Below, in pieces: positions 17,720-26,029 of a stretch of 64,000 nucleotides of DNA; positions within the stretch are counted from its first letter, which is position 1, and each line of letters begins with the position of its first letter. Source of the stretch: Planctomycetota bacterium (lineage in GTDB: Bacteria > Planctomycetota > UBA1135 > GCA-002686595); contig NZBA01000035.1 of assembly GCA_002686265.1 (NCBI GenBank), positions 266,314 through 330,313 on the forward strand, given 5' to 3'. The notes under the pieces are model-generated. The model worked only from the letters and a program-made list of their open reading frames with translations, did not search any database and was not told the DNA's origin. A program made the translations under genes and the position numbers.

Positions 17720-19000
17720 ATGGTCGTTTCCCCGGTGATGAAGTTCGGCGGCGCCGCCCTGGCGGACGGGGCGGCGGTGCGCCGTGTGTGCGCCGTGGTC
17801 GCCGGCAGGGCTCGGCAACACCCGGCGGTGGTCGTCAGCGCCCACGCCGGGGTGACCGCCCTGCTCGAGCGCCAGGCGCGCTCGGCGGCGGCCGGGCACA
17901 GGCGCAGCGACGAGGTGCGCGTGCGCCACCACACCCTGTTGTCCCAGCTCGGCCTCGATTCCGAGCTCCTGGACCGGCACCTGTGGGAGCTCGCGAGCGT
18001 CCTCGACGAGTTGCGCGGCCGCGGCGAGCTCGGCCGGGCCCAGCTCGACTTCGTGCTCTCCTTCGGGGAGCGCATGAGCGCTCGCATCGTGGCCGCGTGC
18101 CTGCGCGAGGGAGGGGTGCCGGCGACGGCGGTGGACGCCTTCGACCTCGGCCTGACCCCCGACGGGGCCATGCGGGCCCGGCCGGCCTTCGAGTCCGCCG
18201 TGCGCGCCGTTCCGGGGATCCCGGTCGTGACCGGCTTCTTGGCCCAGGACGGGGAGGGGAATCTGACGACGTTGGGGCCCAACGGCTCGGACCTGACCGC
18301 CGCCCTCCTAGCCGAGGCCCTCGAGGCCGGCGAGGTGCAGCTGTGGAAGACCGTGCCGGGAGTGATGAGCGCCGACCCCAGCCTCGTGCCCGGCGCCCGC
18401 TTGGTGGAGTCGATGAGCTTCTCTCTGGCCGCGGAGCTCGCCGGTCAGGGGGCGAGCGTCCTCCCCCCGCGCGCCCTCGAGCCGGCGCGCCGGGCGGGCC
18501 TGTGCGTGCGCGTGCTCGACGTGAACCAGCCCACGCGGAGCGGGACCTTGATCGAGGAGCGCCCGGAGGGCGAGGGCGGGGTGAGGGCCGTGGCCGTCGC
18601 CAGCGAGCCGGCCCTGGTCGCGCTCTCTCTGCCCGGCGGCGGCACCACCCTCGCTGAGCTGTTCGCGCGCATGGGCGCCCAGCGAATCGCGCCGCGCTTC
18701 ACCCTCGCAGAGCGCGGGGGAGTGACGGTCTTCGCTCCGGCGGGGGTGAGCGCCGAGCGCGTGGCGCGCGATCTACCGGGGGTGAGCGTCCGACGCGAGG
18801 TTGCCTCGGCGGCGGTCGTCGGTCACGGCGGCGCGCTGCTCGGAGCGCGCGCCCTCGAGCAGATCAACGCAGCGGGGATCACGGTCGAGCGCGCCTTTCT
18901 GGGGAGTGGCCGAGTTCAGGCTTTCCTCGTCGATCCCGCCCGGCGCGTGGCGGCGGTGCGTGCTTTACACGAGGGGCTCCTAGAGGTGGCTCTGGCCTGA
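17720..19000 (+). CDS. Aspartate kinase
   Basis: 426 residues; phosphorylates aspartate at the head of the Lys/Thr/Met pathway. Seen: the KFGG motif at residues 8-11, an SFGERMSARIVAACL segment, the nucleotide-binding segment TTLGPNGSDLTAALLAEAL (the usual GRGGSD appears as GPNGSD), and a C-terminal ACT-like region with TTLAELFARMGAQRI and INAAGITVERAF. An ATG six codons inside (before KFGG) is an alternative start. It lies 160 bp from the divergent LeuA-family gene, so amino-acid synthesis genes are clustered here. Confidence 0.88.
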   Translation: MVVSPVMKFGGAALADGAAVRRVCAVVAGRARQHPAVVVSAHAGVTALLERQARSAAAGHRRSDEVRVRHHTLLSQLGLDSELLDRHLWELASVLDELRGRGELGRAQLDFVLSFGERMSARIVAACLREGGVPATAVDAFDLGLTPDGAMRARPAFESAVRAVPGIPVVTGFLAQDGEGNLTTLGPNGSDLTAALLAEALEAGEVQLWKTVPGVMSADPSLVPGARLVESMSFSLAAELAGQGASVLPPRALEPARRAGLCVRVLDVNQPTRSGTLIEERPEGEGGVRAVAVASEPALVALSLPGGGTTLAELFARMGAQRIAPRFTLAERGGVTVFAPAGVSAERVARDLPGVSVRREVASAAVVGHGGALLGARALEQINAAGITVERAFLGSGRVQAFLVDPARRVAAVRALHEGLLEVALA

Positions 19001-19054
19001 GGGCCGCCACCGGACGACAATCGGCGTCCCGCCGCGACCGGCGGAGAGACGAGC

Positions 19055-19546
19055 ATGTCGGATCAGGAGAAACTCCAGGGCCAGAAGGAAGCCCTGCTGG
19101 AGAGCCTCACAGGGGACGGTGCGTCCCTGGCGGAGCTGGCGGGGGGCGTCCACAACGCCGACCTCGCGGAGTGGATGCAGGACCTCGCCGACGAGGATGC
19201 CTGGCGGGTTTTCGTGTGCCTGGACATCGACTCGAGGGCGGAGGTCCTCGAGCACGCCGAGGACTCCCTGAGCAGCCAGCTGGTGGAGCGGCTGACACCA
19301 CGACAGCTCAAGGACGTTGTCGAGACCCTGCCGGCCGACGAGGTCGTGGACCTGCTGGCGCTGGCGGACGAACGCATTGCCGAGCAGGTTCTCGGCTCGG
19401 TCGACGACGAGCGCGCGCGCGGGCTACGGGAGCTGGCGGCCCACGCGCCCGACACCGCCGGCGGTGTGATGACCACCGAGGTCGTCGCGGTGCCGCAGGG
19501 CACACGCATCGGCGATGCGATCAAGCTCATCCGCACCGAGGGCTAG
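19055..19546 (+). CDS. mgtE: MgtE magnesium transporter, N-terminal part (ends at an in-frame TAG)
   Basis: 163 residues: the acidic superhelical N domain (LADEDAWRVFVCLDIDSRAE, LVERLTPRQLKDVVETLPAD) and the beginning of the first CBS domain (TAGGVMTTEVVAVPQGTRIG). Translation stops at TAG 19544-19546. The very next in-frame codons continue MgtE without any gap (feature 19550-20419), so a single base change separates the two halves. In MgtE family proteins N and CBS domains sense cytosolic Mg2+ and gate the pore. Alone this part would be a soluble sensor fragment. Could be a nonsense mutation, a sequencing error, readthrough or a true split. Confidence 0.8.
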   Translation: MSDQEKLQGQKEALLESLTGDGASLAELAGGVHNADLAEWMQDLADEDAWRVFVCLDIDSRAEVLEHAEDSLSSQLVERLTPRQLKDVVETLPADEVVDLLALADERIAEQVLGSVDDERARGLRELAAHAPDTAGGVMTTEVVAVPQGTRIGDAIKLIRTEG

Positions 19547-19549
19547 GAG

Positions 19550-20419
19550 GTGGAGCAGGGCCAGGGTCTGTTCGTGCTCGACGAGGGCCGGCGCCCGGTC
19601 GGTTACGTGTCCGACCGCATGCTGCTCACACACTCGATCCACTCCACGGTCGACGAGATGATGGTGGAACCGATCGCCGTCGGCTTGGAGGTGGACCAGG
19701 AGGAGGCGGCGATTCAGATCGAGCACTACGGGCTCACCGAGCTAGCCGTCGTCGATGGCGCGGGGGCCCTGGTCGGCATCATCTCGGCCGACGACGCCAT
19801 CGAGGTGCTCGAGGAGGAGGCCAGCGAGGACATCCTCAAGATCGTCGGCACCTCCCCGGTCCATCAGACGCGCCTACCGGTCCTCGAGCGGGTGATGGGC
19901 CGCCTGCCCTTGCAGGGCGTGACCGTCGCCGGCGGCCTGGCTACCGCCGCCATCATCGACCTCGCCCTGGGGGAGACCGCGGATCACTCCGCCGCCGTGG
20001 ACCTGCTGCGCTTCGTCCCGATCGTGATCGGCCTGGCCGGGAACGTCGGCATCCAGTCCTCCACGATCCTCGTGCGGGCCTTCGCCACCGGCGAGGTCGA
20101 GCCCGACCGGGAGGCCTCGGTCCTGGCCACCGAAACTCTGGCCGGGTTCCTGATCGGCGTGATCTGCGGCAGCGCCTCCTGGGCCGTGATCGCCGCCACA
20201 GATCCGAGCGCGAGGACCACGGCCTTCCCCCTCGCGGTGGGCACCGCCATCGCCGCCGCGGTGACCTTCGCCGCCCTGCTCGGCTGCTTGATCCCGGTCG
20301 CCTGCCGCCGCGCGGGGATCGATCCCGCCGTGGTCGCCGGCCCGTTTCTGATTACCGTCAGCGACGTGTCGGGTACCGCCCTCTACCTCGCGGTCGCCCA
20401 CCTCATGCTGGAACGATGA
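19550..20419 (+). CDS. mgtE: MgtE magnesium transporter, CBS + membrane part (after the in-frame TAG)
   Basis: 289 residues in the same frame as the upstream half. Seen: the rest of CBS1 (LFVLDEGRRPVGYVSDRML), CBS2, and the five-helix pore domain with the signature PIVIGLAGNVGIQSSTILVR and, at the end, RAGIDPAVVAGPFLITVSDV. The bases around the stop are CTAGGAGGTG: a good Shine-Dalgarno AGGAGG begins in the TAG itself and the first GTG (19550) lies in it, so reinitiation, if it occurs, may be at CTG 19568 or GTG 19574 instead. The stop overlaps the signal peptidase gene as ATGA. Confidence 0.8.
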   Translation: MEQGQGLFVLDEGRRPVGYVSDRMLLTHSIHSTVDEMMVEPIAVGLEVDQEEAAIQIEHYGLTELAVVDGAGALVGIISADDAIEVLEEEASEDILKIVGTSPVHQTRLPVLERVMGRLPLQGVTVAGGLATAAIIDLALGETADHSAAVDLLRFVPIVIGLAGNVGIQSSTILVRAFATGEVEPDREASVLATETLAGFLIGVICGSASWAVIAATDPSARTTAFPLAVGTAIAAAVTFAALLGCLIPVACRRAGIDPAVVAGPFLITVSDVSGTALYLAVAHLMLER

Positions 20420-21552
20420 AGGTCGCCGGCATGGCTCGCGGGGCGGCGGCGGCGGCGTGCGTCCTCGCCGGGCTGCTCGTCCTGGGCTGGCTACTCCTCT
20501 TTCGGGTCCATCGCGTGACCGGGACCTCGATGGAGCCGACTCTCGAGGAGGGCGAGCAGGTCCTCGTGCTCTTCGGCAAACCCGAGTTCGCCCGCTTCGA
20601 CCTGGGCGTGTTCCTCCCCGCGGGAGCCGATGAGCTGCGCGTCAAGCGCGTCGTCGGCCTGCCGGGCGAGTCCGTCACCTTGCGCCTGGGCGACCTTCTG
20701 ATCGACGGAGCTCTCTTGCCCCCCGATGCCCCACGGCCGGCCCCATTCGAGGTCTTCGACAGCGCCCGAGACGAGCTGGAGGACTGGTTCCACTTCGAGC
20801 CGCGCTACTGGACGCGCGAGGAAACAGGGTGGGAGCTCGACGCCACGGCCATCGCCCCCGGCGCTCGCGCGGGGATGATGATGTTCGAGTTGTCGGCTCA
20901 GAGTCACCGGGAGGCGGCCGGGGGGGCCGAGGTCGGCGACCTCGCGGTCGAGATGAGCCTGCGCCTGGGCACTCCCCCGGCCTTGGTGCGCGTGCTACTC
21001 ATCGAGCAGGGCGACACCTTCGACCTCGAGCTGAGCGCCGATGCCGGGGGCCTTGTGACCAAGCTCACGCGCCTGTCGGGGAACAACCGGCGGGAGGTCC
21101 TGGGCGAGGCCCGCATGGAGACCGACCCCGCTGCATGGCATCGGCTGCGCCTTGCAAATCTCGACAATCACCTGTCGGTGGAGCTCGACGGGGCGGAGCT
21201 GCTCGCGGCCGACTACGCCGAGAACCACTTCCACCCCAGCGACCACCACCACCTGGGGCGCACCTTCGGCTACAACCTGATGCTGGGGGGCGAGGGGGGC
21301 CGGGCCGCCTTCGCGGACCTGCGCGTCTGGCGCGACGTCTACTACACGCCGCAGGGCGAGTTTGCCGCCCGCCAGGCGCTCCAGCTCGGCCCTTCCGAGC
21401 TGTTCGTCCTCGGAGACCACTCCGCCACCAGCAGCGACGGCCGTCACTGGGGGCCAACGCTCCCCGAGGAGGTCGTGGGCCGCCCCTGGGCCGTCGTTTG
21501 GCCGCCCGGGCGCATCCGGCGCCTCCGGGGGGCCTCGTCCGGGGCGGATTAG
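20416..21552 (+). CDS. Signal peptidase I with large inserted domain
   Basis: 378 residues; removes signal peptides at the outer face of the inner membrane. Seen: one membrane anchor (residues about 9-28), box B TGTSMEPTL with catalytic S38, box D LRVKRVVGLPGES with general base K77, and box E VLGDHSATSSDGRHWG near residue 330. Between boxes D and E lies an extra 220 residues with alternating strands (WHRLRLANLDNHLSVELDG, AAFADLRVWRDVYY) that resemble a concanavalin-like beta sandwich; ordinary enzymes have a much shorter stretch there. The ATG overlaps the mgtE stop. The insert's role is unknown. Confidence 0.88.
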   Translation: MKVAGMARGAAAAACVLAGLLVLGWLLLFRVHRVTGTSMEPTLEEGEQVLVLFGKPEFARFDLGVFLPAGADELRVKRVVGLPGESVTLRLGDLLIDGALLPPDAPRPAPFEVFDSARDELEDWFHFEPRYWTREETGWELDATAIAPGARAGMMMFELSAQSHREAAGGAEVGDLAVEMSLRLGTPPALVRVLLIEQGDTFDLELSADAGGLVTKLTRLSGNNRREVLGEARMETDPAAWHRLRLANLDNHLSVELDGAELLAADYAENHFHPSDHHHLGRTFGYNLMLGGEGGRAAFADLRVWRDVYYTPQGEFAARQALQLGPSELFVLGDHSATSSDGRHWGPTLPEEVVGRPWAVVWPPGRIRRLRGASSGAD

Positions 21553-21602
21553 GCAGCATGGAGGCCCGGCTGTGAGCCGATAATGGGGGCGGAAGTGTGG
21601 CC

Positions 21603-21628
21603 GGAACCGGTCCCACGGCCTCTGGTTG
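21603..21628 (+). promoter_or_regulatory. Candidate ECF-type promoter before sigma factor 2
   Basis: GGAACC (21603-21608), 16 bases, then GTTG (21625-21628), ending 19 bases before the ATG of the sigma gene. GGAAC is a classic ECF -35 core. The same GGAACC with 16-bp spacing occurs before sigma factor 3, suggesting autoregulation. Confidence 0.4.
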
Positions 21629-21647
21629 AATCCCGCGAGAGAGTGCA

Positions 21648-22295
21648 ATGACGACCGAACACCGACCTGAACATCCCCACGGGGTGGGTTCGGCCTACTC
21701 GAGCGACCCCGGCGTGCAGCTGATGCTGGCCTGGCAGGGGGGCGACGAGGAGGCCTTCGAACGCCTCGTCGCGGAGTACTCCCCGCGCGTGTTCGCCCTT
21801 CTGACCCGCTTCCTGGGCCGCCGGGCGGTGCGCGAGGACATGGTCCAGGAGGTCTTCTTGAGGGTCGTCCGCAGCCGGGAGCGCTACCAGCCGACAGCCC
21901 GCTTCTCGACCTGGCTGTACAGGATCGTATTCAACCTCTCGGTCAACGAAACCCAGCGCGGCGCCGGACACACGCCGCTTTCCTTGGACGTGCCCCTCGG
22001 CGCCGGGGAGGACGATCTCGGCTCCCTCGGCGACCTGCAAGAGTCCGACGTGGAGGACCCGTCGGCGGCCTTGGAGCGCGATGACGTCGTCGTCGCCGTG
22101 CGCGCCGCCATCGCTGACCTGCCGGAGAAGCAGCGCATGGCGCTGATCTTGGCCAAGTACCACGACTACCCCTACGCCGAGATCGCCGATGTCCTCGGCT
22201 CGAGCGAGAAGGCGATCAAATCGCTGATCCACCGCGCCCGGGAGACCTTGCGGGAGACTCTGGACCCCTTCCTGCAGAGGGGAGAGGTGGCATGA
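21648..22295 (+). CDS. ECF-family RNA polymerase sigma factor (2)
   Basis: 215 residues. Seen: region 2 (FERLVAEYSPRVFALLTRF, then REDMVQEVFLRVVRSRERY and ARFSTWLYRIVFNLSVNE) and region 4 (LPEKQRMALILAKYHDYPY, YAEIADVLGSSEKAIKSLIH). It is of the RpoE-like ECF type. A candidate GGAACC-N16-GTTG promoter lies just upstream. The stop overlaps the anti-sigma gene as ATGA. Next come an anti-sigma with repeats and an exported protein, forming a three-gene envelope-stress-like operon. Confidence 0.95.
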   Translation: MTTEHRPEHPHGVGSAYSSDPGVQLMLAWQGGDEEAFERLVAEYSPRVFALLTRFLGRRAVREDMVQEVFLRVVRSRERYQPTARFSTWLYRIVFNLSVNETQRGAGHTPLSLDVPLGAGEDDLGSLGDLQESDVEDPSAALERDDVVVAVRAAIADLPEKQRMALILAKYHDYPYAEIADVLGSSEKAIKSLIHRARETLRETLDPFLQRGEVA

Positions 22296-23200
22296 CTCAT
22301 CCCGCGGATTGCCGCTCTTTCCGAGCCAGCCTCGAGCAAGCCCTCTTGGGGCACCCCATCCCCGCGGAGCTGCGCGAGCTCTCCTGGCACGAACACCTCC
22401 TGGGCTGCGGCGGCTGCCGCGAGCTGATGGAGCGCGAGGAGGCCCTCGAGGAGCTTCTGGCCACCCTTCCCGCGCCGCGCCTCTCGCCGGAGCTGGCCCG
22501 CCGCGTCCTGGAGCGCCTGCGCGAGGTGCAGGAAGCGCTCGGGGACCTGGACGCCCTGCTGGCCTTGGACCGGGAGGCCGAGGCCCCCGCCGGGTTGGCC
22601 GGTCGCGTCCTGGCCTCCCTAGTGAGTGAGCGTGGTCTCGTGCGTGGTGCCCTCTCCGACGACGAGCTCCTCGACGCCCTGCTGGACCGCGACCCAGCTC
22701 CCGCGGCCCCCGCTGGCTTGGCCGAGCGCGTGCTCGCCGGTCTTTCACCCGCAAGTTCGATGCCCGGGCCCGACGACCGTCTCGAGGTCCTGCTGGACCG
22801 CGACTCCGCTCCGGTTGTGCCCACCGGCCTCGCCGACCGCCTGCTCGACGCCCTCGAGGACCACCGCTTTCCCGCGAGGCGGCCCCTCGTGCTGCGCCTG
22901 GTCACCTCGCACTGGATCGCTGCAGCCTCCCTAGTCGCCGCCAGCCTGCTGATCGCGATCTTCGCCTTGCGGCGACCGGGAGAGGAGAGGCAGGAGCCCG
23001 ACCACCTCGCCCTCTCCGAGCCCCCGCCGGGGATGCTCGAGGTCTTCGACGTCCTGGCCGAGGACCTGCTCTTCGAAGGGGACCTGCTCGCGGGGGAAGC
23101 AGGCTTGGACGTGGACCTTTCCCTCTCCCTGGGATCGCGCGAAGAGGTGCTCATGGAGTACGAGTTTCCCGAGCCCGCCTCAGAGGAGGCCGGCGGGTAG
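22292..23200 (+). CDS. Zinc-finger-type anti-sigma factor with internal repeats
   Basis: 302 residues. Seen: H35-x3-C39-x2-C42 (in WHEHLLGCGGC), the ZAS zinc motif of anti-sigma factors; one membrane segment at about 205-227; and an acidic external tail of 75 residues. Between zinc motif and membrane, a unit of the form LL..D..APAGLA.RVL..L occurs four times (PRLSPELARRVLERL, EAPAGLAGRVLASL, AAPAGLAERVLAGL, VVPTGLADRLLDAL). In most ZAS proteins this helix occurs once. It is expected to hold sigma factor 2 inactive at the inner membrane. Confidence 0.85.
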   Translation: MTHPADCRSFRASLEQALLGHPIPAELRELSWHEHLLGCGGCRELMEREEALEELLATLPAPRLSPELARRVLERLREVQEALGDLDALLALDREAEAPAGLAGRVLASLVSERGLVRGALSDDELLDALLDRDPAPAAPAGLAERVLAGLSPASSMPGPDDRLEVLLDRDSAPVVPTGLADRLLDALEDHRFPARRPLVLRLVTSHWIAAASLVAASLLIAIFALRRPGEERQEPDHLALSEPPPGMLEVFDVLAEDLLFEGDLLAGEAGLDVDLSLSLGSREEVLMEYEFPEPASEEAGG

Positions 23201-23216
23201 GTCCCGCCGAGGAGCG

Positions 23217-24623
23217 ATGAAGGCCCCGCTCGGAATCCTCGCGACCGCCCTGGTCCTCGCCGCTCTGGCGACGGGGTCGGCCTTCGCGTCGGCCGCCCCG
23301 TGCACACAGGACGGCGGCGACCCCCGGGCCACCGCGCGCGAGCGTTGGGAGCGCCTCTCCGAGGAGGAGAAGGCCAGCATGAGGGAGCGCTTCGAGCGCT
23401 TCCAGAAGATGGACGCCCAGCAGCGCCGTGAGCTCGAGGGGCGGCACCGCAAGCTCGAGCGCACCCGCAAGCGCGTGAAGGACGACCTCTCGCCTCAGCA
23501 GCGCGAGCGGTTGGGCAAGCTCACTGACAGCGCCCACCGCGAGCTCGTCGGAGAGCTCGTCGAAGAGGAGCTGCGGGCGGAGGGCCGGCGCCTGCGCACC
23601 AAGCTGCCCGACTCGGTCAGGGAGCGCTTCGAGCGAGCGAGTCCCGAGCAACGCCAGCGCTTCTTCGTCGAGTTCAAGGAGAAGACTCTCCCGCGCATGA
23701 GCCTGCGGGCCGTCACCGAGCTGGCTCGCGCTCTGGGACTCAACCCCGAGGAAGAGCGTCGGATCAAGGCCCTCCCCCCCCGCGAGCGGGTGGAGAAGGT
23801 CTTCGAGCTACGCAAGCGCCTCGAGGCCGAGGCGGTCGAGAGGGGCGGGCTGCCCGCTGGGATCACCCGCAGCCGCTGGGAGGAGCTCGCCTCCCTCCCC
23901 CCGCAGGAGTTCTACAGGGTGGCCATGCAGCGTGACCATCGCGCCCACGACGGCCATCCGCTCGCCCCCGAAGACCTGCAGGCCCTGCCTGAGGCGGAAC
24001 GGCGCCGGCGAGCGGCCGACCGCATCCTGCACGCCATGCGCGTGACCCCCGACGAGCGCCTGGAGCTGGCGGACCTCAGCCCCCCCCAGCGACGCAAGGA
24101 AGTCGAGCGCCGCCGCCGCCGCCGGGTCATGGAGATCGTGAGCGTCCATGGGATCTACGGCGTCGAGCAGCTAGAGCGCATCGAAGCCATGAACGACGGC
24201 GAGTTCTTCGCGAGCACTCGCCGCTTGCTGCACGAGGCCGGGCCCCCGCGGCGCGGCCCCCACCCGCCGCCTCGCGACCCCGGGCGTGGAGGGCCTCACG
24301 ACACACCGCGACCCGGCCAACGGCCTCCCGCTCCCCATGACCGCAGGCCGCCGGACCGCGATCGGCCGCCTCCTGGAGATCGCGGACAGGCGCCCCCCCG
24401 TCCGCGCCAACTGCCGCGCGAGCTCGACCGGGCCAAGGGCCCCCCGCGGGCCCATCCAGCTAAGCGGGCAAGGACCCATCCGGCCGGCCGTCCGGCGGAA
24501 GGGGACGAGGACCACGCGGTCGATAGGGCGAAGGGGCGCCCGGCCGACCGCCGTCCCGGCTCCGACGACCGACCCCAGCGGGCGGGAGCGGCGTGGGACG
24601 CTCACGCTCCAAACGGGGCGTAG
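23217..24623 (+). CDS. Exported charged helical protein in sigma operon 2
   Basis: 468 residues with a signal peptide (LGILATALVLAALATGSAFA, cleavage near ASA-AP). Residues 40-360 are highly charged helices with repeated W/LxxLSxEEK..M..RF..F motifs (RERWERLSEEEKASMRERFE, LSPQQRERLGKL), like DUF3106 or CpxP/Spy-type periplasmic proteins. The last 110 residues are a low-complexity Pro/Arg/Asp-rich tail. It starts 17 bases after the anti-sigma gene. Inferred role: periplasmic sensor, chaperone or scaffold of the stress response. Confidence 0.72.
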   Translation: MKAPLGILATALVLAALATGSAFASAAPCTQDGGDPRATARERWERLSEEEKASMRERFERFQKMDAQQRRELEGRHRKLERTRKRVKDDLSPQQRERLGKLTDSAHRELVGELVEEELRAEGRRLRTKLPDSVRERFERASPEQRQRFFVEFKEKTLPRMSLRAVTELARALGLNPEEERRIKALPPRERVEKVFELRKRLEAEAVERGGLPAGITRSRWEELASLPPQEFYRVAMQRDHRAHDGHPLAPEDLQALPEAERRRRAADRILHAMRVTPDERLELADLSPPQRRKEVERRRRRRVMEIVSVHGIYGVEQLERIEAMNDGEFFASTRRLLHEAGPPRRGPHPPPRDPGRGGPHDTPRPGQRPPAPHDRRPPDRDRPPPGDRGQAPPRPRQLPRELDRAKGPPRAHPAKRARTHPAGRPAEGDEDHAVDRAKGRPADRRPGSDDRPQRAGAAWDAHAPNGA

Positions 24624-24675
24624 TCTGCGGCGCGCATCCCCACGGGGAGAGCGCCGCTGGGTATCCTGCGGCCTC

Positions 24676-25854
24676 ATGGACGCCGCCCGCGAGAGCCCTT
24701 CGGGGGCGTGGATCGTGCCGACGGTCTCGGCCCGCTCGGTCCTCGCCTCTGCCCCCGGCGGGCTCATCGATCTTCGCAGTCCGGGTGAGTTCGCCGCCGA
24801 CCACTTGCCCGGTGCGTTCAACGCCCCCCTGTTCGACGATGTCGAACGTGCGCTGATCGGGACCCTCTACCGGCGCGAATCCCCTCAGCGAGCTTTCGAG
24901 GAAGGCCGGCGCGCGACCGAGGACCGCATCGCTGACCTAGCCGAGGAGCTCTCGTGCGCCTTGGGCCGCCCGCTCGGGGCCGAGGACCCCGTGGCGTGGG
25001 TTCGCACTCTGAGCGCGGGCGGGCTCGAGGGAATGACCCGAGCCATCGCCCCGCGACCGGTGCCTCCAGGAGAGAACCCGGCCGGGGTCCTGTACTGCTG
25101 GCGCGGCGGGCTGCGATCGCTGAGCGTCGTCGCCTTCTGCCGCGAGGCCCTCGGTTGGCGCGACGTCTGCGCCCTCGAAGGGGGCTACAAGGCCTATCGT
25201 GCCCGCGTGTTGGAGGAGCTGGAAACCTGGAGTGCCCCGCGGACGGTCGTCCTGCGCGGCTGGACCGGTGTCGGGAAGACGCTCGTCCTGCGCGAGCTCG
25301 AGCGCCTGCGGCCCGGGGCAACCCTGGACCTGGAAGCCTGCGCGGGCCACCGCAGCTCGGTGCTGGGCATGGTGGGCCTGGAGCCGTGCAGCCAGCGTAG
25401 CTTCGACTCGCGCGTCGCCGGGCGCCTGCGCGAGGGGCCGCCCCCGGTGCTGGTGGTCGAGGGCGAGAGCCGCAAGGTCGGGGACGTCATCATCCCAGGG
25501 CGCGTGTGGGCTGCGATGCAGGGCGGCGAGAACGTGCTCCTGACGGCCGATCTCGAGCGCCGCAAGGACGTGCTGGTCGAGGAGTACCTGGCGAGTCCGA
25601 CGAGCCGCGGCGAGCTGCGCGAGCGGCTGGGGTTCATCGAGGGCCGATTGGGAGCCAAGAAGTGGGACGGCGCCCTGGTCGCCTTGCTCGACTCGGGCCG
25701 AGAGCGGGAGTTGGTGGAGGTGTTGCTCGAGCGCTACTACGACCCGCTCTACCGTCACTCCGAAACCGGCCGCGCAGTCACCTTCGAGCTCGACGCCACC
25801 GATCCCGCTCGGGCTGCCGCCGAGCTCGCCGACTGGACGGACGGGCGCGGCTGA
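24676..25854 (+). CDS. selU: tRNA 2-selenouridine synthase
   Basis: Replaces sulfur by selenium (via a geranylated intermediate) in 2-thiouridine at the tRNA wobble position, using selenophosphate. 392 residues, the usual size. Seen: an N-terminal rhodanese domain (LIDLRSPGEFAADHLPGAFN) with the catalytic C141 in YCWRGGLRS, then the P-loop GWTGVGKT at 195-202 and a C-terminal domain with ESRKVGDVIIP. Start ATG 24676, 52 bp after the previous gene. Implies selenophosphate supply elsewhere; selD is not in the window. The gene is also called mnmH or ybbB. Confidence 0.93.
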   Translation: MDAARESPSGAWIVPTVSARSVLASAPGGLIDLRSPGEFAADHLPGAFNAPLFDDVERALIGTLYRRESPQRAFEEGRRATEDRIADLAEELSCALGRPLGAEDPVAWVRTLSAGGLEGMTRAIAPRPVPPGENPAGVLYCWRGGLRSLSVVAFCREALGWRDVCALEGGYKAYRARVLEELETWSAPRTVVLRGWTGVGKTLVLRELERLRPGATLDLEACAGHRSSVLGMVGLEPCSQRSFDSRVAGRLREGPPPVLVVEGESRKVGDVIIPGRVWAAMQGGENVLLTADLERRKDVLVEEYLASPTSRGELRERLGFIEGRLGAKKWDGALVALLDSGRERELVEVLLERYYDPLYRHSETGRAVTFELDATDPARAAAELADWTDGRG

Positions 25855-26029
25855 TCCGCGGGCGCCGCGATCCTCCCTCGCCTCGCTCGGCGGGAGTTCC
25901 TCGAGCCGGTGCAGCGCATCGCCAGTCGGCGCGAGGGCCCTTTCTGACCCTGCGGGCTGCGGGAGAGGCCGCGGATCGTCTACCTTATGGGCCGGGCCCC
26001 GACCTCTCCTCGACCCCAACCCCACAGGC

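Noticed and set aside
16609..18657. 682-codon open frame on the plus strand across the LeuA-family gene
   Set aside because: It is antisense to a well-supported gene with family motifs; its protein is low-complexity, rich in G/A/R/H/D, typical of a shadow frame in GC-rich DNA.
25855..26029. Possible purine riboswitch before purF
   Set aside because: No G-box/purine aptamer core (P1-P3 with the conserved J segments) could be seen.
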